A stretch of DNA of 64,000 nt, taken from Paenibacillus methanolicus. GTDB taxonomy: Bacteria; Bacillota; Bacilli; Paenibacillales; Paenibacillaceae. The notes below the pieces were generated by a model, which saw only the letters and a program-made list of their open reading frames with translations, ran no database searches and was not told where the DNA came from. This document shows, piece after piece, positions 20,175-29,149 of the stretch. The DNA lies in assembly GCF_008124765.1 (NCBI RefSeq), contig NZ_VNHS01000004.1, positions 372,001 through 436,000 on the forward strand, given 5' to 3'. Within the stretch, counting starts at the first letter, position 1; each line of letters opens with the position of its first letter. Made by a program: the position numbers and the translations under genes.

Positions 20175-20942
20175 GTGCAAATGGAATTGGAACTCCGGGA
20201 TTACATCCAGATTATCCGTAAGCGGATATGGCTGATTGTTGCGACCGTACTGCTATGTTCGCTCGCTGCCGGAGTATTTAGCGTGTTCTTTATTGATCCG
20301 ACCTATGAAGCTAGCACCAAGATTATCGTCAATCGCACCGCTTCCGAAGCCCAACCGAACAACCTGGATTTGAATGAAATCAACTCGAACTTGAGCTTGA
20401 TTAACACATATAAAGAGATTATCAAGACACCGGCGGTTATGGACGCGGTGGTGCAACAATATCCTCAATTCAACATGACGGCGGACGAATTGATTAAGCA
20501 GGTAAGCGTAAGCTCGGTTAATAATACACAGGTCATGACGCTTGTGGTGCAAGATGGCTCTTACCGCAAAGCGGCGGAGATCGTCAATGCGGTTTCGCAG
20601 GTGTTCAAAGAACAAATTCCATCGATTTTCAAAGTCGAAAACGTTTCTATTCTTAACTTAGCTAATCTGGAGCCAAAGGTGGCGCCGGGGCCGGTTAAAC
20701 CAAATACGGTGCTAAATATTGCAATTGCCTTCGTGGTATCGCTTGTTGTCGCTGTAGGCATTGCGTTATTACTCGAGTATTTGGATGATTCCGTCAAAAC
20801 GGAAGCGGACGTCAAACGGCTGCTGGGCGTTCCGGTTATTGGACAAATTATTCGTTTGGATACGGAAGAACTTCAAGAATCGACAGCTACGAAAAGTATT
20901 TCTAAAGCGGGGGAAATGAACCATGTCCAAGTCGGAAAATAA
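20175..20942 (+). CDS. Wzz/YveK-type polysaccharide co-polymerase and kinase modulator
   Basis: Membrane protein with a transmembrane helix near each end (IWLIVATVLLCSLAAGVFSVFF and TVLNIAIAFVVSLVVAVGIALLL) around an extracytoplasmic domain, as in CapA/EpsA/YwqC. It controls chain length and activates the tyrosine kinase through its cytoplasmic C-tail. GGAGGA at 20162-20167 favours GTG 20175 over ATG 20160, which overlaps the RBS. Overlaps the kinase gene by 20 bases. Confidence 0.9.
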   Translation: MQMELELRDYIQIIRKRIWLIVATVLLCSLAAGVFSVFFIDPTYEASTKIIVNRTASEAQPNNLDLNEINSNLSLINTYKEIIKTPAVMDAVVQQYPQFNMTADELIKQVSVSSVNNTQVMTLVVQDGSYRKAAEIVNAVSQVFKEQIPSIFKVENVSILNLANLEPKVAPGPVKPNTVLNIAIAFVVSLVVAVGIALLLEYLDDSVKTEADVKRLLGVPVIGQIIRLDTEELQESTATKSISKAGEMNHVQVGK

Positions 20943-21603
20943 GCGACCGCTAATTTCTCTTCTTAACCCGAAGTCCCCGGTAACCGAAGCCTACCGTTCC
21001 ATTCGCACGAATATTGATTTCTCTTCGTTAGATAACAAGGTACAGGTCATTATGTCGACATCAGCCACGCCGGGCGAGGGCAAATCGACGACAATTAGTA
21101 ACCTGGCGGTGGTGTATGCGCAGTCGGATAAGAAAGTCGTGCTGATTGATGCGGATCTGCGCAAGCCGACCATGCATCATACATTTAAGTTGTCGAATCG
21201 ACATGGATTGTCTTCCTTGCTTACCAGACAAGTGGATTTGGCGAATGCAGTTCAGGACACCGCGGTATCGAATTTGTCGGTTATCACCTCGGGACCGATT
21301 CCGCCTAATCCATCCGAGATGGTGGCATCCGGACGTATGAGCGCTTTAATTGAAGAGCTTCGAGATCAGTTTGACATTGTGTTGATTGATACGCCTCCTA
21401 TGCTGGCGGTTACCGATGCTCAGATTATCGCGACGAAGAGCGACGGAGTCGTATTGGTGCTCGACAGCGGCCGCGTGAAGAAGGATATGGCGCTTAAGGT
21501 GCAAGAGCAGCTGAATCAAGTGAATGCGAAGATTCTGGGCGTTGTGTTGAATAATGTGAAGAAGAAGAATGGCTCGGGTTACTACTATTACGAGTATAGT
21601 TGA
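20923..21603 (+). CDS. Bacterial tyrosine kinase (CpsD/EpsB/YwqD type)
   Basis: BY-kinase of 226 residues. Walker A SATPGEGKST (47-56), Walker A' VVLIDADLRKP (72-82), Walker B IVLIDTPPML, and a C-terminal tyrosine cluster (GYYYYEYS) that is autophosphorylated. With the upstream membrane protein and the phosphatase at 16952 it forms the phospho-switch that governs polysaccharide polymerisation and export. Confidence 0.94.
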   Translation: MSKSENKRPLISLLNPKSPVTEAYRSIRTNIDFSSLDNKVQVIMSTSATPGEGKSTTISNLAVVYAQSDKKVVLIDADLRKPTMHHTFKLSNRHGLSSLLTRQVDLANAVQDTAVSNLSVITSGPIPPNPSEMVASGRMSALIEELRDQFDIVLIDTPPMLAVTDAQIIATKSDGVVLVLDSGRVKKDMALKVQEQLNQVNAKILGVVLNNVKKKNGSGYYYYEYS

Positions 21604-21744
21604 AGTTAACCTAAAATTTGAGCAATACTGGTTTGAATGGGCAGATTGACCTATTTTAGTGTATGAAGTATTGTCGAAAACTGCTAAACTGGTATTTGGA
21701 AATACTTCATTTTACTAGAATTTTTGGCATATGGGGGCTTATCA

Positions 21745-23568
21745 ATGATTCTCAATCGTCGGTCGATGTTGCTGCTAGTCGTGGACGTCATAATTATAGC
21801 GCTAAGCATCTGTACCTCTTATTTATTGGAGTCAAGCGGTACGATTCCGAACGGCCAGCTTGATCAAATGCTCATCTACTTTATCGTGACGGCGGTTATA
21901 AGCGGAGTTACCATGACGTATTTCCGCTTATATAATCGGTTATGGCAGTATGCGAGCATAGAGGAGATTTTGGCGATCGCCGCTTCCGTTGTATGGAGCT
22001 GCGTCGTGTCTCACGTATTAATGGCAGCCATTTTCAGAGAGCGTATCCCGCTTGCGATCTCGCTTCGTACAATGGAAACGATGCTGTTAGCGATAGGGGC
22101 AATCCGATTTGGGTGGCGGGTATTTAATAAATACCGTAGAAGCACCAGCAACAAACGCAAAGCCATCATTATTGGCGCCGGAGATTGCGGCGTGATCATT
22201 GCGAAAGAAATTATGAATAACCCCAATGCGGAGCTGCAAATTGTTGGCTTTATCGATGATGATGCCATGAAGATGAGAACGCGGGTCTTTGGAATTCCTG
22301 TTCTTGGGGACCGTAACCAAATTGCCGCAGTAGTGAAGAGCACGAACGCGGAAGAAATCATTATCGCAATGCCATCGGTCGGTAAAGACCAAGTATCGGA
22401 GATTATTGACTTGTGCAAAGCCACATCGGCTAAGACGAAGATCATCCCAGGGTTGAGCGACTTGATAACGGGCAAAGTATCCGTTACTTCCTTGAGAGAT
22501 GTCGACGTGGAGGATCTGCTGGGCCGCGAGCCGGTGCGTCCGGACCTCAATGGGATTGCAGAGTATGTGGAACATAAAATCGTGCTGGTCACTGGCGCTG
22601 GCGGTTCAATCGGCTCGGAGCTAAGTAGACAGATTGCATCGTTTAAACCGAAAAAACTACTTTTATTGGGTCATGGCGAGAATAGTATCTATTCAATTGA
22701 AATGGAGCTTCGGTTTAACTATCCGAGTTTGCAGCTGGAGACGATTATTGCGGATATTCAGGATCGATCGCGGATTGACGAAGTATTCCGTTTACATAAC
22801 CCTCGGGTCGTTTTCCATGCGGCAGCACATAAGCATGTCCCTTTAATGGAGAGAAATCCAGCGGAAGCTGTTAAGAATAACGTATTCGGCACCAGGAATG
22901 TTGCCGATGCAGCTGATAAATACCAGGTGGAACGTTTTGTTCTGATTTCTTCGGATAAAGCGGTCAACCCTTCGAGCATTATGGGCGCTACGAAGAGGAT
23001 GGCCGAAATGTACATTCAAACGCTGGATGCCAGCAGCCAGACGAAGTTTGTCGCGGTGAGATTCGGCAACGTGTTGGGAAGCAGAGGTAGCGTAATTCCG
23101 CGGTTCCGCGAGCAGATCATGAATGGAGGACCTGTAACCGTAACGCATCCGGATATGGTGCGCTATTTTATGACCATTCCCGAAGCCGTTCAGCTCGTTA
23201 TCCAAGCCGGTGCCTTTGCACAGGGCGGCGAGATATTCGTACTGGACATGGGCGCCCCGGTGAAGATTCTGAACCTGGCCGAGGATGTCATTCGTTTGTC
23301 GGGCTACGAACCGTACCGAGAAATTGATATCGCATTCACGGGAATGCGTGAAGGCGAGAAGCTGTTTGAAGAGCTGCTGCTGAATGAAGAAGAAATTACA
23401 AAGACCCGACATAATCGAATCTTTATCGGTCATCCGCTGATGATCAACCGCGGTGAGCTGGAGCTGCAGTTCAAGCGTCTGGAACGCGCGATTGGTGAAG
23501 GACAACAAGCGGTCCGCGATGTGATTGAGTATGTCGTGCCCATGTATAAGGTTCCGATCGCAACCTAG
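21745..23568 (+). CDS. Membrane-bound UDP-sugar 4,6-dehydratase (EpsC/PglF/WbpM-like)
   Basis: 607 residues: four N-terminal membrane helices (about 1-115), a first Rossmann domain with GAGDCGVIIA and a second extended-SDR domain with VTGAGGSIGSELSRQ. The active site reads ISSDKAVNPSSIMGATKR, so the usual catalytic Tyr is Met, the S-M-K triad of large membrane 4,6-dehydratases such as WbpM. The likely reaction is UDP-GlcNAc to the 4-keto-6-deoxy sugar. ATG 21745 is preferred to TTG 21724. An aminotransferase and an acetyltransferase that could act next are encoded at 24982-26954. Confidence 0.9.
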   Translation: MILNRRSMLLLVVDVIIIALSICTSYLLESSGTIPNGQLDQMLIYFIVTAVISGVTMTYFRLYNRLWQYASIEEILAIAASVVWSCVVSHVLMAAIFRERIPLAISLRTMETMLLAIGAIRFGWRVFNKYRRSTSNKRKAIIIGAGDCGVIIAKEIMNNPNAELQIVGFIDDDAMKMRTRVFGIPVLGDRNQIAAVVKSTNAEEIIIAMPSVGKDQVSEIIDLCKATSAKTKIIPGLSDLITGKVSVTSLRDVDVEDLLGREPVRPDLNGIAEYVEHKIVLVTGAGGSIGSELSRQIASFKPKKLLLLGHGENSIYSIEMELRFNYPSLQLETIIADIQDRSRIDEVFRLHNPRVVFHAAAHKHVPLMERNPAEAVKNNVFGTRNVADAADKYQVERFVLISSDKAVNPSSIMGATKRMAEMYIQTLDASSQTKFVAVRFGNVLGSRGSVIPRFREQIMNGGPVTVTHPDMVRYFMTIPEAVQLVIQAGAFAQGGEIFVLDMGAPVKILNLAEDVIRLSGYEPYREIDIAFTGMREGEKLFEELLLNEEEITKTRHNRIFIGHPLMINRGELELQFKRLERAIGEGQQAVRDVIEYVVPMYKVPIAT

Positions 23569-23585
23569 CTAAAGAAGAGAAGGGA

Positions 23586-24266
23586 ATGAGCAGCCATATG
23601 AAACGTTGGAAGAAAGTTGTCATCTGGGTTGTCTCTATTTTAATGGCTATTACAATCGGTGGCGTCATTATAGCTAATTACGCTGTCAATAAGGTTCTGA
23701 AATCTCTTACCGTGGAACAGAGCGTGAGTACTGCAGATGAACAAGCCGAAGAAAACACGATGAAAGAAAACGATATTCTACCACAAGGTGTAACAAAATC
23801 AAATGAAGTAATATCAACCCCTACTAATGAACCTGAAGAAAAAAGCGATAGTCCAAAACAGAATGGGAGCAATGTCGGGAGCAAGATTACGAAGCCAACT
23901 AATAATGAGAAGCCAGGCCTTAACCATGATTCAAGTATCATCAACAAAAATGAAGCCTATGAGTATACACCAGATATAACTGCTGAGAAAGCGAAGAAAA
24001 TTGAAAAAAACGTGACTGTGGCCGAGAAGGCAGAAGTAACCTCGATTCTATTAAAAGAGTTAAGCATAGCAGATATTAAGAAGATCCAAGGGTTAGCTAG
24101 TGGAGGCTTGACCCAAGAAGAGAAGAAGGAAGCGCGAAGGATTCTTATTGAGAGTATGTCATCCGAACAATATAATGAGTTATCTCAAATTGCCAAAAAA
24201 TACGGCATGAGTGAGGGTAGGTCATATGACGAAATAAAGTCCGAGGAGAATAAGGGTCAGCAATAG
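23586..24266 (+). CDS. Unknown membrane-anchored protein in the polysaccharide cluster
   Basis: 226 residues, not recognised. An N-terminal helix (VVIWVVSILMAITIGGVIIANYAV, about residues 11-34) anchors it, followed by about 90 residues of Glu/Asn/Ser/Lys/Pro-rich, probably disordered sequence. A predicted helical domain follows from about 130 to the end (ITAEKAKKIEKN, VTSILLKELSIADIKKIQGLASGGLTQEEK in parts, ILIESMSSEQYNELSQIAKKYG). The topology suggests the C-terminal domain is outside the membrane. It follows the dehydratase by 17 bases and is closed by a terminator-like hairpin. The GC content drops here relative to the preceding genes. It might regulate or scaffold the assembly machinery, but there is no direct evidence. 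Confidence 0.75.
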   Translation: MSSHMKRWKKVVIWVVSILMAITIGGVIIANYAVNKVLKSLTVEQSVSTADEQAEENTMKENDILPQGVTKSNEVISTPTNEPEEKSDSPKQNGSNVGSKITKPTNNEKPGLNHDSSIINKNEAYEYTPDITAEKAKKIEKNVTVAEKAEVTSILLKELSIADIKKIQGLASGGLTQEEKKEARRILIESMSSEQYNELSQIAKKYGMSEGRSYDEIKSEENKGQQ

Positions 24267-24284
24267 TAGTTCCTATTATTCCCG

Positions 24285-24320
24285 AAAGACGTTACTAATA
24301 ACAATGTAGCGTCTTTTTAA
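24285..24320 (+). terminator. Possible terminator before the priming transferase gene
   Basis: AAAGACG (24285-24291) pairs with CGTCTTT (24310-24316), followed by TT and A-rich sequence; the inner stem is weak. It may attenuate rather than end transcription. Confidence 0.5.
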
Positions 24321-24359
24321 ATTGTAGTGGTAGTTTAACTGAATTGAGGTAGGTATGTT

Positions 24360-25001
24360 ATGTATGAGAAATATTTAAAAAGAGCAATTGATGTAGCATT
24401 GTGTATTCTCATGACCCCGATTATTATTCCTGTAATTGGGGTGTGCGCACTATTTGTAATTCTCGAAGACAGGGGTCCCGCATTCTATTGCGGAGAACGC
24501 CTGGGAAAAAAAGGTGACATTTTTAAAATGTTTAAACTTCGTTCAATGAAAGTTGACGCACCCGACATTCGCAACTCTGATGGAACTACGTATAATTCTG
24601 AAAATGACCCAAGAATGACTAAGGTTGGGAGAATATTAAGGAAAACCAGTCTTGACGAACTACCTCAGTTTATTAATGTCTTAATTGGTGATATGAGTTT
24701 TGTGGGGCCGCGACCAGACCTTCCCGAGCATGTAAATTACTATCAAAATGATGAAGTTAGAAGACTCGATGTTTTGCCTGGAATCAGTGGTTATAATCAG
24801 GCTTATTTTAGAAATAACATTGAGTGGAAGGAAAGAATAAAAAATGATATCTACTATGTGGATAACATCTCGTTTAAATTCGATGTTAAAATATGCATGG
24901 TTACAATAATTAACATAATAAGGAGAAAAGGGGTCTATTCAAGTCGAAGTATTCAATCTGATGGTAAAGGAATGAAGCAGAATGTACAAGCCGACCAATA
25001 G
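24360..25001 (+). CDS. Undecaprenyl-phosphate sugar phosphotransferase (priming sugar transferase)
   Basis: Polyisoprenyl-phosphate hexose-1-phosphate transferase of the PglC/EpsL/WbaP C-terminal type. One N-terminal membrane segment (ALCILMTPIIIPVIGVCALFV), then FKMFKLRSM, LRKTSLDELPQ and MSFVGPRPDLPE, all diagnostic. It links the first sugar phosphate to undecaprenyl phosphate at the inner membrane face. 213 residues, short form without the extra N-terminal helices. GAGGTAGGT precedes ATG 24360. Overlaps the next gene by 20 bases. Confidence 0.92.
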   Translation: MYEKYLKRAIDVALCILMTPIIIPVIGVCALFVILEDRGPAFYCGERLGKKGDIFKMFKLRSMKVDAPDIRNSDGTTYNSENDPRMTKVGRILRKTSLDELPQFINVLIGDMSFVGPRPDLPEHVNYYQNDEVRRLDVLPGISGYNQAYFRNNIEWKERIKNDIYYVDNISFKFDVKICMVTIINIIRRKGVYSSRSIQSDGKGMKQNVQADQ

Positions 25002-25767
25002 CATCGGCAAAAGTAAGAATACATCGTTTGAAGCATTTCATTTGCTATGGGATAGCGAATACTTTGGAATTCATGCTGCAAAAGTGATATTGGAACAAGA
25101 AGTACCAGTCAATGAGCAAAGAGAGATAATGGAATTTATTAATGGGCACAAGTTTGATTTCCTGACAATTGTAAACAAACATAATATCAGTGAAAACAAC
25201 AGGTGGTTGGGGATTGAAACAAACGCCTTTATAACGGATGTAAACGTTCAATACTCGAAAAAGTTACGGAGAGGTTCATCTCCAGTCGATTATGGGATTT
25301 CAATTAGCATTTCAAATTGCGTACAGAGAAATAATAGACTACTGGAGATCGCAAAAAAAACATTCAAGCATTCTAGATTTTTCAATGATCCATGGTTGTC
25401 GCAGCAAAAAGCAAAAGATATTTACTCGCAATGGACAAACAATGCATTTAATCAATTAGAACGTTACTTCGCTGTAGCGGAGCTGGATAATAATAGTGTT
25501 GGTTTTTTGCTTTTTTCAATTGTTTCTAAACAGCATGCAATTATCGAACTTATTGCCGTTGATGAAAACTATAAAGGAAAACGTGTTGGTAAAGCGCTTA
25601 TTGATGCTTTTGAATCATATGTAGCATTAAGAGGTGTCGAATATATACGAGTAGGCACTCAGATGGATAATATTAGCGCGGGTAGGTTTTACGTATCTTG
25701 TGGTTATCAACTGGAAAGCTGCAATTCTATCTTTCATTACTGGCCCAATAAAAAACTTGCAGATTAA
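24982..25767 (+). CDS. GNAT-family acetyltransferase, WecD-like
   Basis: 261 residues. The N-terminal half has the WDSEYFGIHAAKV and FKHSRFFNDPWLS patterns of WecD/RffC-type sugar N-acetyltransferases; the C-terminal half is a GNAT acetyl-CoA fold with ELIAVDENYKGKRVGKALID (P-loop GKRVGKA). It probably acetylates the 4-amino group made by the adjacent aminotransferase. Bacillus eps and Campylobacter pgl clusters use a left-handed-beta-helix enzyme (EpsM/PglD) for this step instead. Confidence 0.8.
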   Translation: MYKPTNSIGKSKNTSFEAFHLLWDSEYFGIHAAKVILEQEVPVNEQREIMEFINGHKFDFLTIVNKHNISENNRWLGIETNAFITDVNVQYSKKLRRGSSPVDYGISISISNCVQRNNRLLEIAKKTFKHSRFFNDPWLSQQKAKDIYSQWTNNAFNQLERYFAVAELDNNSVGFLLFSIVSKQHAIIELIAVDENYKGKRVGKALIDAFESYVALRGVEYIRVGTQMDNISAGRFYVSCGYQLESCNSIFHYWPNKKLAD

Positions 25768-25787
25768 TACAACTTGAGGAGATCAAT

Positions 25788-26954
25788 ATGCAAACTATGA
25801 TAAGAAAAGGTTACTTGCCATATTGTTTACCGGATATCACTGAGGAAGAAATTAATGAAGTAGTGGATACATTAAAGTCTGGCTGGCTAGCCAAAGGACC
25901 TAAGACCATAGAGTTTGAAAAACAATTCGCTGATTATGTCGGTGCAAAATATGCAGTAGGCATGAACTCTGCTACTGCGGCCCTCCATATTGCTTTATGC
26001 GCCGCAGGAGTCGGACCAGGTGATGAGGTGATAACAACTTCAATGACTTTTGCCGCTTCTGTCAATACAATTGTTCATACTGGAGCTACGCCTGTCTTTG
26101 TGGATATCGATTCAAATACTGGTTGTATAGACCCGGAGCAAATTGAGGCTAAAATTACTTCAAAAACTAAAGCGATAGTTCCGGTGCATTACGCGGGTCA
26201 AGCATGTGATTTGGATCGTATATATGAGATAGCTGACAAGTATAACCTATTTGTTTCAGAAGATGCTGCACATGCAATTTTTACTCAATATAAAGGACGC
26301 ATGATTGGCTGCAAGCCAAAAGGCACGGTATCTTATAGCTTCTATGCTACCAAAAACCTAGCTACCGGAGAAGGCGGCATGTTGGTTACTGATGATGAAG
26401 AGATTGCTAACAAGGCTCGTATATTAGTTACGCACGGGATGAGTAGAAACGCATGGAATCGTTACGCAAAAGGCGGCTCGTGGATGTACGATATTGAAGA
26501 GCCTGGTTATAAATATAATATGTTTGATTTACAAGCTGCTCTGGGAATGGTGCAATTAAATCGACTCCAGGAGATGCAAAGTAGACGAGAGACACTAGCG
26601 AAAATATATACGTCTGGCTTGAAGGATGTTAAAGCTATAACTCTCCCATCGATTCCAGAATTCACAACGACGCACAGTTGGCATTTATTTGTTATTACAC
26701 TTAACACGAATCTCATAAGTAGGAACGATTTTATTGATAAGCTTAATGATAGAAACATCGGGACGAGTGTTCACTTTATCCCGGTACATCAGATGACTGC
26801 CTATAAGCGAATGCTAGGTGGTCAAATCCTGGAGTTGCCCAACACGGAGAAGTGGTTCGAAAATATTGTTTCACTTCCGTTATATCCCACAATGACTGAT
26901 GAAGATGTTAATTACGTGGTGAATGAAGTGAAGAATATTTTAGAAGGTGTTTAG
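25788..26954 (+). CDS. DegT/DnrJ/EryC1/StrS-family sugar aminotransferase
   Basis: PLP enzyme that transaminates nucleotide-linked keto sugars. LPDITEEEINEVVDTLKSGWL at the start, MNSATAALHIAL for phosphate binding, EDAAHAI with the pyridine-N-binding Asp, and the PLP lysine K189 in SFYATKNLATGEGGM. 388 residues, full length. GAGGAGATC precedes the ATG. Between the acetyltransferase and a GT4 gene, it fits conversion of a 4-keto-6-deoxy UDP-sugar to its 4-amino form (inference). Confidence 0.92.
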   Translation: MQTMIRKGYLPYCLPDITEEEINEVVDTLKSGWLAKGPKTIEFEKQFADYVGAKYAVGMNSATAALHIALCAAGVGPGDEVITTSMTFAASVNTIVHTGATPVFVDIDSNTGCIDPEQIEAKITSKTKAIVPVHYAGQACDLDRIYEIADKYNLFVSEDAAHAIFTQYKGRMIGCKPKGTVSYSFYATKNLATGEGGMLVTDDEEIANKARILVTHGMSRNAWNRYAKGGSWMYDIEEPGYKYNMFDLQAALGMVQLNRLQEMQSRRETLAKIYTSGLKDVKAITLPSIPEFTTTHSWHLFVITLNTNLISRNDFIDKLNDRNIGTSVHFIPVHQMTAYKRMLGGQILELPNTEKWFENIVSLPLYPTMTDEDVNYVVNEVKNILEGV

Positions 26955-26956
26955 AT

Positions 26957-28090
26957 ATGTCTAGAGTTTTAGTTATAGCGCATTTAGGGAGACATTTTAG
27001 GATTTTCGGTCATTATGACTTTAAAGTATTGGTTGAGATGGGCCATGAGGTACACATTGCAGCAAATTTTAATGAAACCATTGATAATTTCGAAGATAGC
27101 AATATAGTCAAGCATCAAATTGATTTTTCAAGAAATCCTTTTTCAATCCAAAATATAAAAGCATATACACAGTTAAAAGAATTATTTTCCAACTACAATT
27201 TTGGTGTTATACACTGTCAATCTCCATCTGGAGGGGCAGTAACGCGTCTAGCATCAAAAAAACTAAGAGCTAAAGGCACCAAAGTGTTGTATACAGCACA
27301 TGGACTTCACTTTTACAAGGGAGCACCCGCAATAAATTGGCTGATGTACTATACAATTGAGAAACAACTGGGTAGGTTTACTGATTGTATCATTACGATA
27401 AATGAAGAGGATTATCAACTATCCAAAAAGTGGCTTAGAACCATACCGTCTGTCAAGTATATCCATGGAGTGGGCATAAATACAACAAGGTTTTCCAAGC
27501 CAAATGCAACTCAAAAAAGTGATTTGCGTAAAAAGTACGGATATAACCATAACGACTTTATTCTTTTTTACGCAGCTGAGCTTAATCAAAACAAAAACCA
27601 GGAATTCTTAATAAGAGGCTTAGCTCTTTTAATTAAGGAAATACCTCAAATTAAACTTTTACTGGCTGGACAAGGTAGAGCATTCAAGCAACTAGAGCAT
27701 ATTGTAGAGGAAATGAAGCTTCAGAACCATGTAGAGTTCCTAGGCTATCGGAAGGATATTCCTGATTTGTTGAAGATTGCTGATGTCTCTGTATCGTCGT
27801 CCCGAAGAGAAGGGCTTCCGTTGAATACCTTGGAGGCGATGGCGACCGGTCTCCCGCTTGTATTAACAAATTGTCGCGGCAATCGAGACTTGGTCATCAA
27901 AGATGTTAATGGGTATGTTGTTGAGCAAAACGATTTGGTTAATTTCTCTGAAGCTATTAAGGATCTATATGCGTCAGAGGAGTTAAGGGGAAAGTATGGG
28001 CGTGCAAGTTTAGAAATGGTACGTCAATATTCGTTAGATAACGTAAAAAAAGAAATGAAGGAAATATACAAGTTGTATCTAGAGGGGTGA
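26957..28090 (+). CDS. GT4 glycosyltransferase, EpsD-like
   Basis: 377 residues, GT-B fold. YTAHGLHFYKGAPAINWLMYYTIEKQL and TINEEDYQLSKKW are close to B. subtilis EpsD as I remember it. The donor-binding EX7E is in SRREGLPLNTLEAMATGLP. Probably adds a sugar to the undecaprenyl-linked repeat unit in the cytoplasm. Two bases separate it from the aminotransferase stop, so the genes are co-transcribed. Confidence 0.88.
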   Translation: MSRVLVIAHLGRHFRIFGHYDFKVLVEMGHEVHIAANFNETIDNFEDSNIVKHQIDFSRNPFSIQNIKAYTQLKELFSNYNFGVIHCQSPSGGAVTRLASKKLRAKGTKVLYTAHGLHFYKGAPAINWLMYYTIEKQLGRFTDCIITINEEDYQLSKKWLRTIPSVKYIHGVGINTTRFSKPNATQKSDLRKKYGYNHNDFILFYAAELNQNKNQEFLIRGLALLIKEIPQIKLLLAGQGRAFKQLEHIVEEMKLQNHVEFLGYRKDIPDLLKIADVSVSSSRREGLPLNTLEAMATGLPLVLTNCRGNRDLVIKDVNGYVVEQNDLVNFSEAIKDLYASEELRGKYGRASLEMVRQYSLDNVKKEMKEIYKLYLEG

Positions 28091-28094
28091 ATAA

Positions 28095-29126
28095 ATGAAA
28101 GTTATGCATGTCCTGCAGAGTCATTTTTATTCAGGTGCTGAGAATGTTGCATGCCAGATCATTGATCTTTTTAAAGACGAATATGAGATGGCATACACAA
28201 GTGCGAATGGCCCCATAGCAGAGACACTGAAGACAAGAGGGATCAAGTTTTTTCCGCTTAAGCAGTTAACATTTTTCGAGCTGAAGCGTGTAATTGATAT
28301 GTATCAGCCTGACGTTATACATGCTCATGATGTGCGGGCCAGCATATTATCCGCTTATTTTTCAAAGAATACAAAAGTCATATCTCATTTACACGGTAAA
28401 ACATTTGATATGGGAAGATTATCAATCAAGTCATTACTGTATCGGGTGAATCTAAAAAAGTATTCAAAAACGATTGTGGTTTCGAAGAGCATTTTGGATG
28501 AGTTTTATTTTAAGAATAAACTAAAAGAAAACTGTTTGTTATTAGGTAATGTCGTAGATGAAAAAGCACTGCTTAATAAGGTTGAAGAGGCGCCATACGA
28601 AGATTATGATTTTGATCTAATATATGTTGGCAGACTAGTTTATGCCAAAAACCCACACAGACTAATTGAAATAATTAAAAGGGTCAATCAGTTACTTCCT
28701 TCATTGAAAATTGGAATCGTCGGTGACGGGGAGTTAAGACAAGAAGTTGAAGATATAGCAAAGAAATCGAAAATTACTAATCTAGAATTCGTTGGGTATA
28801 AATCAAATCCTTATAAAATACTGAGTAAATCAAAGGTTATGATTATGACCTCACGCATGGAAGGAACGCCGATGGTGCTTCTTGAATCTATGCTGCTTAA
28901 GGTTCCAGTAGTGTCCACGCCTATAGATGGAATAAAGGAAATTGTAGCAAACGGCGAGGATGGGTTTTATACAGATAATGATGATGAGATGGTTGAAATA
29001 ATCGTTGCTCTGTTATCAAATGAAGTGCTTCGAAGTCAGATCGCAAAGAATGTTTATAATAAAGCCCTCATTATAAACAATATGTCCAATTACGCTAATA
29101 AACTTAGGGCAGTATATGAAAATTAG
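28095..29126 (+). CDS. GT4 glycosyltransferase
   Basis: 343 residues, GT-B fold. N-terminal VLQSHFYSGAENVACQI, a C-terminal domain with DLIYVGRLVYAKNPHRLIEI and the EX7E motif in SRMEGTPMVLLESMLLKVP. Donor and acceptor cannot be told from sequence. AGAGGGGTG precedes ATG 28095. Confidence 0.87.
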   Translation: MKVMHVLQSHFYSGAENVACQIIDLFKDEYEMAYTSANGPIAETLKTRGIKFFPLKQLTFFELKRVIDMYQPDVIHAHDVRASILSAYFSKNTKVISHLHGKTFDMGRLSIKSLLYRVNLKKYSKTIVVSKSILDEFYFKNKLKENCLLLGNVVDEKALLNKVEEAPYEDYDFDLIYVGRLVYAKNPHRLIEIIKRVNQLLPSLKIGIVGDGELRQEVEDIAKKSKITNLEFVGYKSNPYKILSKSKVMIMTSRMEGTPMVLLESMLLKVPVVSTPIDGIKEIVANGEDGFYTDNDDEMVEIIVALLSNEVLRSQIAKNVYNKALIINNMSNYANKLRAVYEN

Positions 29127-29149
29127 TTGATTTTGCGTGGGGGGATATC

